In this document: piece by piece, positions 50,801 through 64,000 of the stretch
Position numbering within the stretch: the first letter of the stretch is position 1
Layout: each line of letters begins with the position of its first letter
Assembly (NCBI GenBank): GCA_026261815.1
Contig: JAMPIT010000174.1
Coordinates: 7,998,001-8,062,000 of the forward strand
Reading direction: 5' to 3'
DNA length: 64,000 nt
From: Monarcha castaneiventris obscurior
Taxonomy: Eukaryota > Chordata > Aves > Passeriformes > Monarchidae
Made by a program: the position numbers and the translations under genes
The notes under the pieces: model-generated
Databases searched by the model: none
What the model was told of the DNA's origin: nothing
Seen by the model: only the letters and a program-made list of their open reading frames with translations

Positions 50801-53800
50801 TAGTGATGAAGAGTTTATATACTCTGTGAATCTGTTAATAACTTTCACAAAGTATTCTGATGGCTCTGTGAACATAATGTTATATATTCCCTTGTGCATT
50901 TCACATGTCTTAGATTGTATGCTGTATAACATAGGGAATGTGTTGTATCAACCAACAGTTTCTTTAACTTCTGTTCTCTCAGCACATTATTTGTAAACAG
51001 TATTCGAAGCTTCAAATCTTAACTTATCTATGAAAATGTGTTAGTGTATCAGAGAAGTAAATATGAATACATGAAAGACAAAACAGAGTTTTCCTCCTTC
51101 CAAACTCTGTCCTTTCCATCCCTTTCTTTACACAATGATTTAGAAATTGGTTTCATGTACTTACTGGAAGGAACATCGTTTTATACTCCAGGAACAAATT
51201 CGTGCTGTGTTTACATCAAGCAGTTGCAGCTGAAGCTTGTTAGTGATTGCCTCCCCAATTAAAAAAAAATTCTTCACTGTGGTACATGAACTCGTATTGT
51301 TTGGAGATAAATAATCGGCTCATCCCCTCTTTAGGGAAGAACAAAGAACATAATAGTACATCTGGTTCATGTGTTAAGACAGCAAAGATTAATTAAGCAA
51401 GTACTGCACAACCTCTCTTGATAATGCATATATCTAAAAACAGCCTGGATAAGTTTTTTAATCACTTTGCTTTAACTATTTAGTGTATGCAGAAAGTCTA
51501 TTCCAGAATCACCAGCTATTCATGGAAATAAGATAGGACACAATACTGAGATAAAGCAAATTAGGGCATTAGGATAAAATTCATTAGTTCTCTCTCAAAT
51601 TTCTTGTTTTAAGATATGCCTAGAAAGATATGATTAAAGACTAAAAAGAACCTTTCAAGCCCCCAGGTGACATCATTACCACTCTTTATAAATTTTATCT
51701 TTCTTAGAAGTAATTGGCTGTTTCTCTCACCATTTGGAGTACGACCTGTTTGGGGCAAAGAACCATATCTTTATTGAGCATTTGTGGAGAACCTGGTTAA
51801 TTAAAAGACAGTTTCAAAACTAGAACTAACTCTTGTGGTTAGTTACATAAATAGTTACAGTTATGAGTGCCTCGGTTCTTCACATCCGTGGTAACTAGAA
51901 CTAATGTTGAATTCCAGCTGAAAGGCTACTAAAGGCCAGTTTTACCTGCAGTACTTCTTGCTGTCATTGTCTTTCAGCCAAAATACCTTTACTAGCTCCT
52001 TAGTTCACTTCAGCGAGTTGTAAGGACACAGATATCCTGTCAAGATCTTCTTTTGACAATCCTTTGCTTATTTAATATCTTCCCTGCACATACAGTAATG
52101 AAGGCAATTGCAGCTTCAGTAGTAGCAAGAAAGATGGTTCAGAATCATTGGTCAGAGAGTTGGCTATAGTGTTATATTCTGTTTATTGATGTGCTTCTTG
52201 GACTGGTTCTTATATGGTCTCCTGTCTTCCTGTCCCTGACTAATGTGCTCTTACTTCTCCCTCCCTATAGTTTGTTCTCCTGAGGTATTTATACCCCACC
52301 TGTCACTTCAATATAAATTATTTTGTTGTATCAGATGTGAAATAAATTTGTAGCATTGTATCTGTACCAGGGACACCTGTTTTTTTGAGGTTGAAAAGTC
52401 CTGAGACTGTGCTCATGAACAGTGTTAGAGCATAAAGGTAGCAAAATGGTACATTTAAGAATATGTTGGATCACTCTGGTGAATGCTTGTACTGCTTCTG
52501 CCCTGCCAGCTGCAGTCAGTTCTAGCTAGTGACTTTGTACTTGACACCCCTCCTCCCCTAAAGACCCTCTGCTGTTGGCTGTGTTCATTTGATAGCAGAT
52601 AGTGGGGCTTGCCACAGTATCTTGGACAAAAGAAGCAGCTGCATTACAGTTAATTTAAAAGAGAGGATTTCAAAATATGAAGCTTATTCACAAAAGAATG
52701 CCTCTTGGTGGATGAGGAATTGTTAGGAATTTACATAATCTCTCTTCTCCATCTATGGAAATGAAAACTGAAAGATATTTAGGGGGAGCAATGTGGAAAA
52801 TTGATAGCATGGTGTGAGTAAATCTCGTTTATGGAAAGTTTATCTTCCTAGTAAATGTTGCAAATACTGTTCCTTTAAAATATGAAGAATGACAAAACAA
52901 TGTGAAACAAATACTGCAGTAGCTTAGACTTGGAAAAGCTGCTATAATGATGATGATGATTATTATGGCTGAAAGTGGTGCTGTGTATCTTGAAGTTACA
53001 TAGGTGCTGCAAAAAGTTTCTGTCCTTACCGACTGTATGATTTAATTTCTCATGTTAGGTGGACGATAGGAGAAATAGTGTGATAATGTGATATGTGTCT
53101 GAACAGTAAAAGTACATCTGAGCTAGTCAGTGTGCTTTTCTACTTAATGCACAGAAACAGACATGTGCCCTGATGCAGACATGAGCATCTAAACCCACTC
53201 TGTTAATGAAAAGTTTTAAAATCTGTACTAGCTTTCAATGAACCATGTCCTGATGCACTGATTCCTTCATCCTCTAGAAATGGAATCAAGACAGCCTCAG
53301 ATTGAAACATTTGCGTTCTAGCTATGTAATGCTATTCTATCCCAAAGGACCAAGAAGTATTTTCTCAGTAACTATTCTGAGTTGCTTGTAAAACAGATGG
53401 AAAAGCCAACACCAAGTATCCCTGTTTGGATGCCGTATTCCTTGTCAAAATGTTTGCAGACTGGGGGCAGTGATTGATTTGTGCACCTTCCCACCAATTC
53501 CTCCTGCAGGTTAAGCTGGGCTGTCACTGCAGTGCGTACTTGGGAAGAGCATGCCCAGGGTTGCATTGCATGGCTGGTAAGCTGCTGTTGGCCTTCCCAT
53601 ACCTTTTTGCTGGACTGCTTCTGCCATATTCCTAAGGATGGGGTGCTGAAATTCTGTCTCTTTCTAATAGAAACTTATTTTGCCGAATTCTGTGATGGTG
53701 ACCTGTTATTTTACATCTTTGAACTTGCAATCTGAACCCTACAGTTTTGAACTGTATTTCAATTACAGCAACTATAGAATAGCTCAGGGTCTTGTGGAAA

Positions 53801-54187
53801 GTGCTCTGAAAGTGACATTTTCCAATGTGAGAGTGTCGAATATGTCAAGAAAGGATCTCCTACCTTTGTTTTTTGAAATATGAAATAAAAGAGGTTAGGT
53901 ATAACCTCTGCAAGTGCAAGTCATAGAAGATTTACCAAAAAAATGAAAGACTGTTAAGTTATTTAAATTTAAGGAAGTGTTTTAGAGATAAAATTTAAAA
54001 ATATTACTGAGGTTTAGTGTGGATTTTTGGGCACATTTAACTGAAACTAAATTGAAATATTTGAAGACTGATCTAGTTCAGATGAGCAGATGCTGATCTG
54101 TAGGTGTGTTTCACTAACATGATGGTGCAACTTTAAGTTCATTTAGATGAACATTCATTAGTCTGCTGTTATTGATGTAGAGAAAGG

Positions 54188-54262
54188 TGTTAAAAAAAAA
54201 AAACAAACCATGAACAAAAACCTAAAACAAAACCAAACCCCAAAAAAACCAGACAAAAATCT
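54188..54262 (+). repeat. A-rich low-complexity tract
   Basis: A run of A followed by AAAC/AAACC-type words. Low-complexity; no element body could be assigned. Confidence 0.8.
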
Positions 54263-57200
54263 CAGTTTCAAAAATTCTGTACTTTCAAATTCTTTTCAGA
54301 TTGTTGTCTTGTTTTCTAATTAGTAGTTATTTATGAATGAGGTTAAATTTATATATGTTGCCATTTCTAACAGGTTCTAGTCTCCATAACAGTTCTCATA
54401 GAGAACTGAGAGGTATCTTTGTATGCATTTTTTTACATACTTTTTTTTTTCCTGCCTGCTCACCTTTCATAAATGTTTCCTGAAACAGAATATACGTGAA
54501 CTGTGGGAACTTCATCATCCTATTGTGAACATACTAAAACATTCCACTATAAGAAATAGAATATACAAGCAATACATCTATATCTTCTGAAAAGTTCTGA
54601 ATTCAGACTCTGGTTAGTAGTGAGTTTAAAAAAAAATAGGAGAGGTGATAGCTGGAATGTTTTTGCAAAGACCTAGCTAGAGAATATGAAGACCCAGGTT
54701 GGTCTAGTTTAATAATTGAAGAGTGCTGGATGTGTTGTTGACCATCTGTGACCTACATAAAATGAACTACTGGGTGTTCCATGTTCTAGATATCTTGGCA
54801 AGAAATATGAAAGAGAACGTCAAAAGAGGAAATAATGAATTACATACATAAAAAACCCCTGGTATAGTAGATACAGACAGTAAACAGATTGACTTAAGAG
54901 ATTACCACACAGACATGAGAAGAAAACTGAAGATTGTTGTTATAAAATGATCTTTTCCAGCCTTTTTTATTTATTACTAGCATATGGCCTAGGAAGACTT
55001 TTTGCAACAGATATTTTCTAGTGTGGAATGGCCTCTAATGGATGTATGACACTGATGGTGTAGAGAAAAGCTTTTTAATAATTTGTGTGACTATAGTGCT
55101 TGTGAAAGATGCTAGACTGACAGTCTAGAAGACTGGGAGTCTGAAGTAATCTGTTCTGATTCACTGAACAGGTATAGCAGAGGCATCAATGACACAAAGT
55201 CTCTGTATTGCTTTTTAATTGTATCCTGAAAAATCTATCTTTTGTTTTGAGCTGACTGACTCTTAGTTAATAGTGACAGAGAGTTACTGTTCACCCTAGT
55301 ACTAAGCTCTTAGAAATCAGCTTTTGGCAGAGAGAAGCTTTATGTTTAAATTAACTTCTGTCATAGAATGTGATGGGCTTCCAGTAGAAGTAGTGAAGGG
55401 GAAGGATGGCTAACGGGGAACACGTGGTGACTGGAAGTGTTGCACAGTAGGCTGGTCTGCTGGTCAGCATGTCCTTGGCCTGCCTTTTTGCTTCCCTCCT
55501 AGACAAATCATTGAGACCTCGCTGGTTTTAACTTTGTAAGTATGCAATTTGTGGGACTAGCCTGTGGAATGCTGTTTGGCCAGTTGATTTGACATGTTTT
55601 CTGTGTGGTTGTGACCTGAACCAGACATCTCTGGATGACTGGGAGAAATGAAAAGGTACAGGTGGAGATGTGGCATGACAGTATCTCCTTAGCAGCAAAG
55701 AAATCTAGTTTTAGCCGTGATTGGATTAACACCCAAACCAATGTCTTCTTCTCATCTCCCATATCAAAAATAGCCCAAATTTTAATTCTACTTAGTGTCT
55801 AGAATTCCCTAGAGTGAGCCAGACTCTAGTCCAATTTGCCATCTCCGTCTGGCTCTGGTGAAGCTTTTGTAACTTTACATTGTGCTCAGGCACAGGGGAT
55901 AACTCAGTGTGTTGGAATGATGAGGAAGAAAGGTAGCAAACAAGATAGGAAGTCATCAATATGACAGGAGATAAAAAGTAATGCTTGAAGTCCTAATTTA
56001 ATTTTCTTGTGAGTGAAAGTATTCATGTAGATACTAAAACAGCAAATGCAAAGAAAAAAGGTTAATTATCTGTACTCCAAAAACCAGAGGTATTTCAGAC
56101 TGATTGCCCAAAACAGATGGTGCCTAAAACCTGGAAAAAGACCCAAACATAAAAATAATGAGTAATGTAAACAATTTATTAGGCACTTATATGGTATTTT
56201 TAATAAGCAGAAAGGCTGGCCTCTAGTGCAGGTGATTTTATTTTTTGTTTGACATGAACAGAGAAGAGATTTGAGTCTGATGTTTTATGAAAACAAACAA
56301 AAGAAAAAAAAATCACAAAAACCTACACACATCAGGGAAAAGTCAAGATAAAGTGGTAAATTCAAGCTGGCATGCATAAGTGGATATAACCTTAAATAAA
56401 GCTGTTCAGAGAAAGGAAAATAATTGCAAAGCAGTAACACTTAAAGGAAGATGTAGGCATGAAGACTGGCAAAAATTAAAGGCTAGAAGGGAATGACTTG
56501 TGAAGAAAGATTAAAGGAAATGAACACATGTAATTATTACTTATAGCTATCTGTGTGCTTGGTGATGTTCAGATGAAGAGAGATGATCCCTACACTAATT
56601 TGGCTAAATAACTACCAGGGGATGATGAAAATGTCTGAAGGTATTTATAGGCTTCAAGTGCCAAGAAAGGATTCATTTAGAAGAGTTCAAAAAAGGTCTA
56701 AGTAGGAGTAATGAAATAAGATGAGGGGAATCTTAGCTTTGGATGCTATAAAAAACCCTTCTCTTAGAGATGCTAAAGTGTGTGATAGTCTCCCCTGAAG
56801 TTTTAGTGCAATGCCCCACTGCTTGAGCTATTGCAAATGACAGTAGACAAAGGATTCAGATATAAACTTGAAAGAAGGAAAAAGAATTTTGCATTGGCGG
56901 GAGGAGAGTGAAGATGACTTAGTAGATATTTTCCATCTTTAATTTCTGTGGTCTCACATGGTATAAATTAACAAAATAAGACTCATGGTATACTAGTGAA
57001 ACATAATTTATGTAAATTTCCTTTAGAATAGGCATTAACCTTGATCCTTACTTCAATTCTGCATTAAGCTTTGCCTTTGATACAGTAATCTTAATTAAAA
57101 CTGAATATTTCATGATTTAACTCCCTCTGCCTCATGAGCAGAACAATACTCTTATCTGTGTTACCTATAAAAGTGCAATCCATATAGAGTATCTATTGCA

Positions 57201-57639
57201 TCAGATGACAGGTTTGCTTAAGGTCATTTTCATATGAATAAAAGTACTGATAAAGGGCAGTTCAATTTGTTTAAAAATTATTAGCTCTTATTTTACAACC
57301 AAATGTTAAAAAGCTAGTTAAATAATTTTTCATGCATGTTGACTTAGGAAATGTTGACCGAATAAATACCATATTCTTTTTGGGGGAAAAAAACCCCATC
57401 AACCTGCATGAATGAGGAAAAAAAGTAAGTATTGACAGATGTGATGTGTGTCAAGTGTGTCATCATGTAACTGTCAATCACTGTCATCTTCATAATACTT
57501 TTAACTGGATTAGGTTAGGTAGTAAGAGAAAAGCTGTTCGTTTTGATGATAAATCCTAATATGTTCTAAAAGAAACAGGCAGGAATTTGAAATGGACATA
57601 AAAGTTTGCCTACGTGTTTTTAATTTTTGGAGGGATTTT

Positions 57640-57700
57640 TGTTGTTGATGTTGGAGGTTTTGTTGTTGTTTGTTTGTTTGTTTTATGTTTATTCGTTTTG
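57640..57700 (+). repeat. GTT/GTTT simple repeat
   Basis: GTTGTTGATGTTGG, then TTTTGTTGTTGTTTGTTTGT and related T-rich words. Confidence 0.8.
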
Positions 57701-59999
57701 TCATGATGTTAGAACAAATAAAGGCTGTTCTGGAGAAATACTGGATTGCCCTACTCTGCAGACACATGACCACATGCACATTCACACAAGACATCCTTAA
57801 TATAGAGGCACTTTGTAGTTGCAGACACTGACACAGTACAGGCATATTCAGCTTGCTCACTGCTTATAAATGGAGACATTTGTAGAGTGGCATTTTCCAG
57901 CTTGAAAAGATGTGCAGGTGTTGCCTTACTTATTTTGTAATAATCTACCAGTAAAAGTTCAAGGAAAGAGGATGTAATATCAAGTGACGACATTTGATAA
58001 ATAATACATATATAAATATATAACTTAAAATGTAGAAGGCAAGCAAACCTTTGAGTATCCATCTGTATTGAAAAAGGCCATCTTTTTCTGAAATTCTTTT
58101 GTTTGTTTTTTGTTTTTTAGAATTTAAGGTGTCAGACTAAATACTTCGGATAAAAAAGCAGCTGTGATAAATCTTGATATCTGGACTGCTTCTTTACTGA
58201 GTAGCTGACTTAAGTGATAATTTCATATGTGTTACTGGAATCTTTGGTTATGTCAGATATTTAGTGGATCCAATGTAAGTCATCAATCTTTTTCTTCCAA
58301 ATATAAGTCTAACCTCTTGGGTAAATAATATTTGCCAGTCACTTTCATCAGCATTTGAGATATTTTTTTCCTCATTGTTCCAGCTTTTTCTTTGTTGGCT
58401 CTATGTATCAAGTTGCAGCTGTGGTACATTGGATAGCCATAGACATTACATATATACTGATATCTTTACTTCCCATTCAGAGCACAAGAAACAGCAGTGT
58501 GTATTTGTTGTGAATAATTGTCATATAAATGAAATGATAGTGTATTTTTAGGCACAGCTGCCTTCTTATCAGTTCATTACCTTATTGGATTCAACACTTA
58601 CAGAGAACCCAGGGAACAAATTTGTAAGGCTGAATATATTTATTTGTCGGAGGAAAAAAATAGAAAGTGAATAGTTGTTAATATCATATTACATTTCTAG
58701 TCCTTCCATTAGCTCTTTATAGGAGAATGTAACAGCTGATCACACTGAAGAAAATTAAACTCTTGGTTTTGTAGGACCATTTCCTGCTTTTTGCCTGTGT
58801 CATCTGTGGCATTCTCAAGTACAGTTTTTAATAGCCACAAAGAGCATGGGAGTTGTGGGTGCTGTGTGGGTTCCTAGCACCAGAGGATGTCATGTGGCTG
58901 GTTCCAGGGAGCCCAAAGGGTTAAATGCAGTTAAGCTTTTCCCCAGCTTTCTGGGAACCTGGCAGTGGCTTTCTTTCAGTTGCTTTGTAATGGGAGGAAC
59001 AATACCTGAATTCAGCCTTGGGTTGTGTTGGAGAGGGGGAAGGATTCAGGTTATGGTGTCAGAGGCGGCAGTTGCACTCGGGCAGTACCAGCAAGTGCTT
59101 CATCCTCTGGCTGAAAAAAGTGGAATGTTAACAAGGCAAGTCTCAGATAAGACCATATGTATGTAGGGTTTTGTTTTTATTTAATCCATTTCTCTCTGCT
59201 TGTGGTCTTCTTTTTAGCTAAATTAATCATGCTGTTTTGAATAGGCTGCATTATGCCACTGGGAACTGTAACTCAGGCTCTGGCTGGTGATGAGCCAGCC
59301 TAAAAGCAGGGAGACACAGTTTTTTGTGGCTTGCACTCAGGCAGGAGTTCAAGAGTCTTGTCACTTGGAAGAAAATAAGCATTTAGAAACTAAAAGTTGA
59401 AGCCTGAGCCTAGATAATGATGATGAAAAATAACCTCCGAAAATTTCTTACAGTGAGGTATCATTTTATTAGTCAACTGAATGGAAATTATGTTTCTGAA
59501 TTAATGGTTAACAGTTTATTTGTGAAGGAAGTGGTCCTGAATATGTTTATAGCTATTGACTGTGTTTCATCCATGATTTCTTCAATGAGCTACTATTACT
59601 AAAGACCACCAAGATGGTTTGGTCAGAGGAGGCTGCATGGGAATCTCACAATTGTTTCAATTTTATAATTTCTTTCAAAGAAGGATTTGGATTGTATCTC
59701 AAAAAACAAGACAAACATTAAAAAAAAAACCCACCAAGAAACCAACTTGTCATAAAGGATAAACATGTTGGTGCTTGGTTACTGAGTTACCCATTTGTCC
59801 ACATCCAAGCATTGTTTTGTCTGGAGCAGGGAAGTGCAGCAGGAATTGTTGAGGAGAGCTCTGTTAAGGCTGCCCCACCCAAGTGCTCAGTACGTTTGAA
59901 TGTGATGATCTTTAGGACCTAACCAAGACCCAGGCACAGGGTGTGGAGCATCTTAGGCTGAGCAGTGGGGAAGCAGGAGGAGCAGGAGGCGTGTAGAGG

Positions 60000-60293
60000 A
60001 TAAGGAGATGTAATGAGCCACAGGAGGGAGTTGCTGCTGTACTCCGAGGCAATAGGCACAAACTGAAACACAGGAGGAACATCAGGAAATACTTTCTTAC
60101 AGTAAGGGTAATGTGAGTGGTGGCACAGGTTGCCCAGAATGGTGGTGAAATCTCCATCCTCAGAGATATTCAAAAGCTATCTGGACATGGTTCTGGGCAG
60201 CCTAGTCGAGATGGCCCTGCTTGAGCAGGAGGCTGGACTAGATGACCTCCAGAGATCCCTGCCACTTTAATCATTCTGTGATTCTGAGTTGTG
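60000..60293 (+). mobile_element. CR1 LINE 3' fragment, plus strand
   Basis: The fragment includes AGGCAATAGGCACAAACTGA, AACATCAGGAAATACTTTCT, TGGCACAGGTTGCCCAGAAT, ATCTCCATCCTCAGAGATAT, GGACTAGATGACCTCCAGAG and the tail ATTCTGTGATTCTGA. These are hallmark 3' CR1 sequences. It is 5'-truncated; the left edge is approximate and may extend to about 59930. It lies in the opposite orientation to the CR1 at 29428. Minus-strand open frames across it are not genes. Confidence 0.94.
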
Positions 60294-62196
60294 AGGGAGA
60301 TGGAAAAACTGAAGTTGTAAGGGTCACGAACAGAGGGTGTTTGAGATTTTTGCATTGGGACAGGCTTGTAATTAGAAATCTTTCTCACAAAAAATTTTCA
60401 TATTTTAGTCTATTAAAGATTAAAGGTTTTATCGCATATGTTTAATCAAGCTAACATTTAAAAAACGTTTTTACACCTAGTACAAAACTACTGAACTTCT
60501 GTACACCAAAATTTAAGTGTTTTAATAAAGCAAGATTCAAGGATCTGAGGAGAGCTTCTGGCCGGATAGGCTGCTAAGTCAGATATTGTCCCAATTGATA
60601 ATGTATATTTTTTTGTAACATGCTGCTGCTTTTATGAATTTGTTGTCCAGTTACAAGGCCTTCAGAACACACCATTACAGAAAAATGTTGCTTTAGCAAT
60701 GTTTCTGCTTCTAATGGCTTTAGTTTTTTATGAAGTACTAACTTTATCATGCAGTTTAGTCAAAAAGTGTGATTTGAGGATATAGTACTGCAATGGTCAT
60801 TATTAATTTGAAATATCATAAGCTTTAAATAAAACTTTTCATTTAGCATGTGGGCTAACCCTTCCTGTGAGCAACTAGCTAACCATTTCATGTACAGGTA
60901 GAATATTTAGCAGCATGATCGCTTGTATTGGGTGAATTTGTCCTAATTGTTTAGTGTCTTGTTAAATACTTTATATGTCCAGCTAATTCCCAAATGGTCA
61001 CTTACTTTTTCTTCTTTAACAAAAACAAACAAAAAATGTCTCCACTGCATCTGTATGATTTACACTTGAACTGGAAAAAAAAGGTTTCCATACAAAAGCC
61101 ACTGGCAAATGCAAAATCTAAATTATTGCAAAAGGAAACATTTTTTATATCACTTCTGCAATTGCAAGACTCTTGGGGATGTAACTGTTCAACTGCTGTA
61201 TGGGAAACATACATCTCTAGTGGTATTTGGTTTAGGAACTGAAATCTTGGTACTGATTGTTGAGGGCTTTAGGGGAAGGGAGAAGGCACCTAAGAGTAGC
61301 TTTTTTAATATGGAATTGTAAGTTTTACCAGTTCAGCTACTGGAATTATATTTTTATTTTCTGTAAGAGCTTCATAGGGAGGTATTAAATATACTCGGTA
61401 CTATAAGTGTGTGTGTATTTATGAAGGACATACCATTACAAGCTGTGTTCCAGAAAGAAGATATGTTATCTTTGGATGATTTGGAGAGTTCCAGTTCCAT
61501 GAAGAAGACCACTTAGTGATTTAAGATTTTGCACAGCGTGTATTGTGTGTGTGCATTAATGTGTATACACATAAATGTTTTCTAGTACCTGAAGATATCT
61601 TCTAATACATAGTCAAAATGAGCTGCATTCTTTATTGCAGAAGTTGGTTGAGTGTAGTTTTGTTTCTACTCTTAAAGCCTCTAACTTGTTTTGGACTGTA
61701 AATAAACCAAAAAAAAGTGAGGAAGGTGGTGACAAGATTGTCTTTCTAAACAGCACTTTTAAGTCACTTCTTTAAAGTGATCTTTTAAATACATGAATTT
61801 TATGCATCCCAAACGCATCCTCCAACTGCGAACACTAGATTAAATTCGTTATTTAACATTTCATATGAGAGAGGCAGATGCACTGCAAATGAAGTAAAAA
61901 GATCAAAACTGGAGGTAAAATAAGAATAATTTATCCAACTAATGTATATATGTGATTAGTTTTATCTCATAGGCTGCAGGATAATACTGTTATTTTTTGT
62001 AAAATAAGAGTTTTGTGGAAATCCTTGCCTACTTTCCTAAGAATGTGATTTTCTTGACAGAATCACATAAATGTTTGTTGATATTTCTAAGTATCTACGT
62101 GGTATTTTATTCTGAGAAAACTGAGTTTTGTATAATACATATTCACTCCTTGAAAAACCTCCCCCACTGCTTCTAAAATGTCAAAGCTGAGCACAG

Positions 62197-62250
62197 GGAT
62201 TTAGCCATACAAGTTCTATTGAGATTAATTGGATTTGTATGGCTAAATCC
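62197..62250 (+). repeat. 16-bp perfect hairpin with 22-nt loop
   Basis: GGATTTAGCCATACAA (62197-62212) is exactly reverse-complemented by TTGTATGGCTAAATCC (62235-62250). Allowing two G-U pairs the stem grows to 20 bp with a 14-nt loop. It could be a fold-back element remnant or an RNA hairpin; no tail or flanking repeat identifies it. Confidence 0.9.
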
Positions 62251-62799
62251 ATGCAGTTCTTCTGAAAATATTGCTGTCCCGTGTATATAAAATATAACAG
62301 TATGTTTACAAATACAATATCACAGGAAATATTTGGACAGAACAGTAAAATCAGGTTTAATTTATGTATGGAGATGAATAACTTTTGGTTTTTCTATAAA
62401 CTAAGGGTTCCTGTTTAAGTATACTGAGTGAATACTAAGCATGTGCTGTGCTTGCCTTAGGGCTTCATTTTTTTTAAATGCGTGAAGCATTTACATAGGA
62501 GTCTTCTGTACTTCACTCAGGAGGGGGAAGAGCATTTCTGATTCATTAATCCCTTTTTCTTTTTCTAAGTAACTGGGTCCTTCACATCATGCACTCAAGA
62601 GATGTAAAATATACAAAGAAGTGGGAGGGACAGGCAAAATGATGCCTGGCTTGCTATAAGGTATAAATTCAAAATCTATTTTTCTTTGCAAGAAGAAAAA
62701 TAGCAAGGGGGAAAATGGGCAGCACTAAATTTACTGCATGTGCTTGCATGATATGCAGGTTTGGGATAATTATTTTCTCTCTTGTTCAATAAAGTGAGT

Positions 62800-62815
62800 T
62801 GTTACCATGGTAACA
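62800..62815. promoter_or_regulatory. Palindromic RFX X-box motif
   Basis: TGTTACCATGGTAACA is a perfect 16-bp palindrome. Its core GTTACCATGGTAAC fits the symmetric X-box (GTNRCC-N0-3-RGYAAC) bound by RFX factors. It sits deep in the long intron; binding is inferred from the motif alone. Confidence 0.55.
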
Positions 62816-64000
62816 TTTATATTGCACAATTTCTCTGTTACAAAATAAATGAGAACAGTTTTAGAGTCAGAAAAGTCTTTGTATGGAGCCTTTTTCTTTT
62901 CTGTGTTTTTAAGTGCAGAATTGTGTCTTAAAATTTTCTTGAGATGACAAAGTTTTGATGCACTTTCCAGATAAAATAAATCAGCTTTTAACAACACATA
63001 GTTCTTCTGGAGGACAAGATGTGCAAGATCTGGTTGTAAAATTGAACGCAGCCATTCGGTGGGTGCAGACTGCCTGGCAGCTCAGAGGAATGCTCTGTGT
63101 CCTGAGCCAATAACCAGCTCCTGACAGTAACACCTTGCCTGTGTTACTGCGTCCCCTTGGACAAGATGTGTTGAGAACTTCTTAAAAAGCAGGTCTGAGT
63201 CTTCAGTGGCAGAGGGACAGGTGCCCAGGGTGAGTGTTTAGAACCAGAGCATACACAGTATTTTGGTCTCTGCTGCTTGAGCTTCTCTTACTGAGGAGTA
63301 GCAGACTTACAGCAACACTTCCTGACCAGTTGGTTCTTTGATAGGTATTTTTTTAAACATTTATTGACTGCAATACAGATTCTGCAATGGACATTTTAAA
63401 ATATCCTTGAGCAGTACTTCTGTTTCTGCTTACTGAAGAGGTTCCAGAAGATAACCATGGGAGATACATGCCCATTATGTAAAGCTTGTGTGAAAGGCTT
63501 CCAAGAGGTGGGAAAATGTTCGGATGTAACAGTTGATTGGAATGACAAGTAGCTTTTCATCAGGCCCTAATAGTGTCTTTGCCAATCATAACTGCTTCTC
63601 TTTGTTCAGTTTTGTTTTTCTCCTGTATTTTCTCACTACAGTAGGCATTTTAGTATGAGGTGACTTTTTAATCTGTTCAGATCAAAGGACTTTATTGCTT
63701 GCTTGATTTTGTCCTGTTTTTTCACACCTTTCTATTGATCTCTTGTATGGATTTTTCAGTTTGATAAGTATAGTACTTTCAGGGGATTAAGCTATTTTAA
63801 AGTGATTTAATTTTAATATTCAAAACTTCCAGATTTATAATTACTGGATATTGTTGAAAAGTCTTGACACAATGATTATTCACAAAATAGAATGGCTATC
63901 ACAACTATCAGCTGCAAAAAGAAATTAGTTCATTAGTCATGGAAACATGAGAAATTGTTCCTTTACTACACTGTGTTCCACTGAAACTAAAATAGGGTGC

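Larger units (their letters stand above)
43085..64000 (+). other. ORC5: Long ORC5 intron, running past the window end
   Basis: The last ~52 ORC5 residues (human ITSLVTLQLL onward) were looked for by their conserved codon patterns and not seen in 43085-64000. All of this is therefore taken as intron, at least 20.9 kb. It contains a CR1 at 60000-60293, a possible CR1 tail near 47770, A-rich and GTTT-rich simple repeats, an X-box palindrome and a hairpin. A very AT-rich stretch lies at 44220-44800. A missed divergent exon cannot be fully excluded. Confidence 0.75.

Noticed and set aside
58846..59166. 106-aa open frame in the long intron
   Set aside because: No recognised domain or relation to the ORC5 C-terminus; no polyadenylation or splice support.
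59912..60388. Several 72-84 aa minus-strand open frames
   Set aside because: They fall in or next to the plus-strand CR1 and read its wrong strand.
60994..61242. ISLLQLQ-containing open frame as a candidate for the missing ORC5 exon (ITSLVTLQLL)
   Set aside because: Similarity ends after a few residues; there is no suitable acceptor in phase and the following residues do not match.

Overview
This is a vertebrate nuclear window, most likely from a bird. It is AT-rich with one CpG island, and its genes are split into short exons with consensus GT-AG boundaries. It also carries CR1 LINE fragments with the typical ATTCTATG/ATTCTGTG-type tail. CR1 also occurs in crocodiles and turtles, so 'bird' is probable rather than proven.

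One protein-coding gene is firmly supported: ORC5 (origin recognition complex subunit 5) on the + strand. I found twelve coding exons between 18965 and 43084. Their phases fit one another and give 394 continuous codons, from the start methionine through the AAA+ domain with Walker A (GHTSSGKT) into the C-terminal half. The last ~50 residues of the family, the end of the winged-helix region, are not recognisable before the window ends. The window therefore stops inside an intron of at least 20.9 kb.

Layout. 1-15147: intergenic DNA with no convincing gene, some homeodomain-motif-rich AT stretches and a 292-bp polypurine microsatellite (12564-12855). 15148-15800: an LTR-like block, probably on the minus strand. 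15900-16420: a CpG island with a tandem GC-box repeat, an NRF1 palindrome and an E2F-like motif, taken as the ORC5 promoter with a noncoding first exon. 16420-18891: intron 1. 18892-43084: ORC5 exons and introns, with one clear CR1, one internally deleted CR1 and two perfect short tandem duplications. 43085-64000: the long downstream intron, with a second clear CR1, a 16-bp RFX X-box palindrome and a 54-nt hairpin.

No new gene system is evident. The best second looks are the N-terminally extended ORC5 start, the LTR-like block abutting the promoter, the intronic hairpin, the X-box palindrome, and a small cysteine-rich ORF upstream at 4905-5216.
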